Below are positions 60,288-64,000 of a stretch of DNA of 64,000 nt, in pieces. The position numbers were made by a program, and so were the translations under genes. Where the stretch lies: contig OZ026520.1 of NCBI GenBank assembly GCA_964019695.1, positions 34,638,620 through 34,702,619 of the forward strand. The letters run 5' to 3'. Positions within the stretch are counted from its first letter, which is position 1. Every line of letters begins with the position of its first letter. Under the pieces are notes generated by a model. The model searched no databases. It saw only the letters and a list, made by a program, of their open reading frames with translations, and was not told the origin of the DNA. Source of the DNA: Loripinus fragilis (taxonomy: Eukaryota > Mollusca > Bivalvia > Lucinida > Lucinidae).

Positions 60288-61004
60288 TTAAGTCGGAACC
60301 ATCATAGAGTCTGAAGTCCGACCCACCGGCGTGCAATTAAAGAGGAAAGCAAAGTTGCCAACTGTGATTGGGTTGACTACCAAGCATGCAGTCTGTTGCA
60401 ATACATTAATGTTATAGCCAGTCTTTTTATAATGGGAAATTATTTTAATGAACTGCGCTGAAAAATTATTAGAGCCAACAATCTTCTTCAACTTATACAC
60501 CAAGTCACCATAGAAATCAGGCTCCGAAAGTCCTTGGCGCAAGAGAGATTTAAGTCCAAATTGGAATTTAGAAATCAAATCAAAGTATCGTCTATAAAAT
60601 TTTGAAACTGTTTTGCGAAGTTTATGATACCGATAGCCCTGTTTAAGAAGTTTCTGAGTTAACAATTTATTGCGAGTGTTGAAGTCAGTAACATAGCTGG
60701 ATGCTCTAGCAAAACGAATGAGTTGAGAGATATAGACTCCATAGGATGTAGAACGAGGAACATCACCATCTAAAAATGGGAAATTGACAATTTCAAAATC
60801 AAAGTCGTCACGTTTATCATAAATTTTGGTAGAAACAATACCATTAGAAATTGACAAATGCAAGTCTAAAAATGCGGCTTCGGTATCAGAGGCATTGGCT
60901 TTATTAAGTTGGAGCTCTGAAGGGTATATTTGACTAACCATATTTTCAAAATAAACATTATTAATATTTAAAATATCGTCCAAATAACAAAAACGATGCT
61001 TTAT
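60288..61004 (-). CDS. Reverse transcriptase, 5'-truncated element D
   Basis: An open minus-strand frame from an upstream stop (61007-61005) to TAA at 60290-60288. It begins KHRFCYLDDILNINN, so the catalytic YLDD box (60986-60975) is at its very start; the fingers and most of the palm are missing. Downstream are FLDLHLSISNG, YDKRDDFDFEIVNFPFLDG, SYGVYISQLIRFARAS, GYRYHKLRK, FYGDLVYKLK and NPITVGNFAFLFNCTP. No endonuclease is visible. The thumb layout recalls Penelope-like RTs, but the class is unsettled. The intact frame suggests a recent insertion; 17.7-19.6 kb is a broken sister. Confidence 0.8.
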   Translation of the reverse strand: MKHRFCYLDDILNINNVYFENMVSQIYPSELQLNKANASDTEAAFLDLHLSISNGIVSTKIYDKRDDFDFEIVNFPFLDGDVPRSTSYGVYISQLIRFARASSYVTDFNTRNKLLTQKLLKQGYRYHKLRKTVSKFYRRYFDLISKFQFGLKSLLRQGLSEPDFYGDLVYKLKKIVGSNNFSAQFIKIISHYKKTGYNINVLQQTACLVVNPITVGNFAFLFNCTPVGRTSDSMMVPT

Positions 61005-61314
61005 TTAAAGTGTATTTGCCACTGAATGGTGTCATTGTTCATCCACGATTAAAATAAACTTTAATTTATTGATTGTAATGATTTTGTCTTGGCGACCTGT
61101 AAACATTAGCTTTTACCTGTCTTTTGTTGTCGGACCTAGCCATGATTTTTTTTGGGAGGTTTTGAACGTTATCGCACCAAGGTCCATCTAAATAAAAGCC
61201 TCAATCACAACATGTTACAAGAAATGTTAAATAAATAGCCAGGATCGATGCAGTACTTATTGTCAAAGATATCATTGTGATCTACAGAAAAAGTGAAACT
61301 ATTTTGATTTTAAT

Positions 61315-61407
61315 AAGTTTGTTTGATTTGATTATTTACGTCCCATCAACAAACTTTCAGTTATATAGGAACGGGTCTTCCTTGGTTGAACCAGTATTAA
61401 GCTAGGT
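61315..61407 (-). mobile_element. SINE C, 5'-truncated
   Basis: TTTGATTTGATTATTTACGT to CCAGTATTAAGCTAGG; the tRNA head is missing. No target duplication is evident. Confidence 0.75.
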
Positions 61408-61523
61408 TCCAAACGCTATTTTTGCAACTTAACTTAAGCCTTCCTTAAAGTAACTTTAAGGGGGGAATTGTAATTTTGGGCCCTGTTGTCTTATATTCCA
61501 ATCCATGAGAAATGTATAAAACA

Positions 61524-61555
61524 TGAAACCTGTGCAATTTTGCACAGGTTTCATA
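61524..61555. repeat. Perfect 15-bp-arm hairpin
   Basis: ATGAAACCTGTGCAA, loop TT, and the exact complement. Not part of a recognised element here. Confidence 0.85.
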
Positions 61556-62192
61556 TTTTGTACATTTTTGCGGTTGTAATATTTAACAAAAACCTTTACG
61601 CGTAAAATATTGTTTTAGAAATTGTGTCGGTTAATTATTGAACATATTAGTAAAGTGCTCCTGGTATACACACGCCAACCAATCCATCTCCTTTATCGCA
61701 TGCACATGTATATGTACCAATTGGGTTCAACTTTCTGATTCTTGATTTTGAGAGCAAAATTTAGAAATCGGGCAAAGCTATTCGACGAAACACCTAACGA
61801 ATGTGTGCACAATGGTGTCGTTTTAAAGGGATATTCTGCTTGGCAGTTTAAAATGTTTTGTTAGGAATAAAATGGGCTTTTTTCAACTTCAACACATATA
61901 CTAAAAAGAGCCTATGTTCTAGAGCATAATATTTAAGGTATATTGGAGGTAACCATCAAGACCATCAAATAGTATTTTTTGAATTGTAAAAGTTTCTATA
62001 TATTGACAAAAAATAGTAATAACGATTTTGATGAATTTAAGGTCCATCTTATTGATAGGAAACATGTCTCTCTTCTTCATAACACAGTTTGCTTTTATGC
62101 CATGGTAGGTGTGTCAAAGGGCATTATTCAACCGTCTATATACGGAGTAATTGTCTATTTTTTGCTATGTCATGAGTCACTGAACTATAAAC

Positions 62193-62219
62193 CAGTCAAT
62201 ATTTTTGACTATTGACTGG
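62193..62219. repeat. Short hairpin beside foldback element E
   Basis: CCAGTCAATA and TATTGACTGG around an eight-base loop, immediately before element E copy 2. Confidence 0.7.
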
Positions 62220-62220
62220 C

Positions 62221-62682
62221 ACCTGGTTACCCGCTTCCCTGTTAAAAACACACATGCGCTTATCGACATGCGCGACAACGATTCGCGTATGGCTCGTTTG
62301 TGAAAGGAGACGTTAGGTAACAATGGTGAAAATAAGGCATGGTTTGGCAACTTTAAACTCTAATAACTCCAGTGTTTGTGGTTAGAAATGTAAAGTGTGG
62401 GTACTCGTTTTCTTAGTTAGAACGAGCGGAACATTTTGAGATCAAAATTGAGCAGATTTGGTGAAATTTTCTGTTTTGCAACAAAGCCGCATCGTCTACA
62501 GCAACTCTATTCTAGGACCGCTGCTAAGAATTTCATCGAATGGGTTGGGTAATAAACAATTAATGTATGCCTGTTTGTAGTATAGTCAAACTATTACCCC
62601 TCGGTACCGTGGACGACCTGATGCACTATTACACGAGGGAGGGTACGTTTTGACTATACTACAGACAGGCATGAAATAACTG
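62221..62682. mobile_element. Foldback element E, copy 2, inverted
   Basis: The reverse complement of 6799-7313 at roughly 85 percent by eye: the body (CATGGTTTGGCAACTTTAAA, AGAACGAGCGGAACATTTTG), then the hairpin part (TATAGTCAAACTATTACC / TTTTGACTATACTACA). The hairpin loop region is shorter than in copy 1. Confidence 0.75.
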
Positions 62683-63621
62683 TATACTATGCAATTTCGA
62701 ACAGTGTGTTTCTATTGCATAAACACGTACATGCAATACTGTGCTGTAGTTCTAATATTAATGCGAGGATCCATAAAACCTCTTGTCATCAACGTATTTC
62801 ACAGAGGGCTGCACGGTTCTCCCTCGAGAAGCAATTGGATCCAATGGGTTCGATTGTCTCTCTAGGGGTTCCGTACCAGTGTTTCTAAGGAAACCGTGAT
62901 TTTCCAAGGGAGTCCAGACTCTTGCCACCCCCCCCCCCCCCGTCTAGATACACACTTGAATGTTCATGGTATCATACTTCAGTAGGTAGATTTCACAATA
63001 TGTGAATATTATACCACCTTTCCAATATCAAATTTATGTACTACATGTGCATGTAATTGTATATCTTTTTTTCTACTATTTTTTACTCTATACAACTTTA
63101 GCACGAACCCCGAAATTTCTTGTTATGTGCAACGTCTTTAATGATGTAGGTGGTATAAAGTACATGGTTATCCACGTGTACAGGCGATGCACTGGTTTCA
63201 AACGAATTCTTTTTTTGGGGTGAAGGGTATATGCTGAGCCCGAGCCTACGTATGAAGAAAAAATAAGAGTGCATGTACCCCCCCCCCTGGGGGCTCATAT
63301 GAGTGTACAATGTAATACATTTGTACCGTTTATCGCGGCATATGCGTAAAGCCATGCATCTGCAGCTGTAGTGGGACTAGCTAGATGCCTTAATTTTGGC
63401 ATCGACCTTCATCAACTTCCTTACTTTGCATTTGCGAGCATACGTCCGTACTTTGTAAGTGTACGAGGGGCGAAGAATCTGGCGAGACTGTGTGGATGCG
63501 CAGGTTCATCTGAGTCTATGCGATAAGGACCTCAAATTAAGCCTCATACTCAATTGTAGAGCCAGTTAAGCAAATTTATTTAGAGTAAAATTGTTGTTAA
63601 TTTCTTACCTATCAATTTAAA
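62683..63621. other. Intergenic, mostly unassigned
   Basis: Poly-C runs at 62927 and 63279. A partial relative of the 46.77-46.95 kb foldback (TATACCACCTTTCC / GTAGGTGGTATAAA) lies at about 63012-63160. No gene. Confidence 0.5.
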
Positions 63622-63706
63622 CATCTGTTTTGGTTGCTCAAAAGAGTCGTCTGATTTAGACGGTTCTTTTGAGTATCCCCAACATTTGCTTTGGATGAGA
63701 AATAAA
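63622..63706. mobile_element. Foldback family I, copy
   Basis: TGTTTTGGTTGCTCAAAAGA ... GTCGTCTGATTTAGACGGTT ... GAGTATCCCCAACATTTGCT; hairpin arms with several mismatches. Confidence 0.78.
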
Positions 63707-64000
63707 GAAAATAGTTTTCCACTGGAGGCCTGGATATACTAGGCCTGCAAAGTTAAAAATAATTTATACTTAATATTTTCCATACTTGTTTGTTTAAAAC
63801 TAGTATAGTTATGACTTCCGTTCGCCTTTTATAGCAGTCTTTATTTACACTGGATTAATTCCAAAGTTTAGTTTTACTACACAATACGGATTAAATGGTT
63901 TGTCCGCATAAAACGTTTTCATGCTGAACCTTGGTCATTCCTTTCGTGAAAACAGTGCAGATCAAGATCCAGCTGGTTTCTGTAGAGAACGTATATGATC

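Overview
The window is animal nuclear DNA, most likely from a bivalve mollusc. The evidence is intron-split genes with GT...AG junctions, low coding density, many short inverted-repeat elements, tRNA-derived SINEs, decayed LINEs, long microsatellites, and two genes of animal type. A dreissenid-like bivalve would fit the repeat style, but that is recollection and the sequence does not prove it. Only two host protein-coding genes can be supported. They lie about 34 kb apart on opposite strands and are transcribed away from each other.

Left end (1-3.3 kb): a two-coding-exon class A GPCR on the minus strand (join of 2917-3311 and 174-1056, 425 aa). Its single 1.86-kb intron is half filled by mobile DNA, and one MITE ends about 11 bases from the splice donor. 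From 3.3 to 17.7 kb I see no host gene. This stretch holds dispersed MITE families (called A and B here), foldback elements (6.8-7.3, 7.5-8.0, 11.6-11.8 kb), a 211-bp tandem repeat (8.1-8.7 kb) and an interleaved inverted-repeat element carrying the end of a transposase (12.8-14.4 kb).

Middle (17.7-37 kb): a retroelement graveyard (17.7-21.4 kb) contains an RT fragment split by a clean TA-flanked DNA transposon, followed by the 3' ends of two different LINEs. Then come four large inverted-repeat elements nearly end to end: 22.13-26.84 kb (enclosing a higher-order satellite), 27.76-28.91 kb, 28.93-31.55 kb (arms made of a degenerate CGTACGAT-type motif, with a mariner-like MITE inside) and 31.82-36.77 kb (arms of 0.6-0.7 kb repeats around a broken mobile-element ORF).

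Right part (37.5-52.8 kb): a plus-strand, three-exon gene for a 173-aa cysteine/tyrosine-rich single-pass membrane protein resembling CYYR1. It spans 15.3 kb, and its 12.9-kb second intron holds LINE remnants, SINEs with target-site duplications and three mariner-like TIR elements. From 53 to 64 kb I see no host gene, only MITEs, SINEs, microsatellites and a 5'-truncated RT fragment with 231 open codons (59.75-61.0 kb).

The two genes have no evident functional link. The most unusual signal is a pair of TA-flanked MITEs (29.5-30.5 and 50.7-51.6 kb), each carrying five palindromes that match or resemble RFX X-box sites. Element boundaries come from reading the sequence by eye and are good to a few bases only where a TSD or TIR is quoted.
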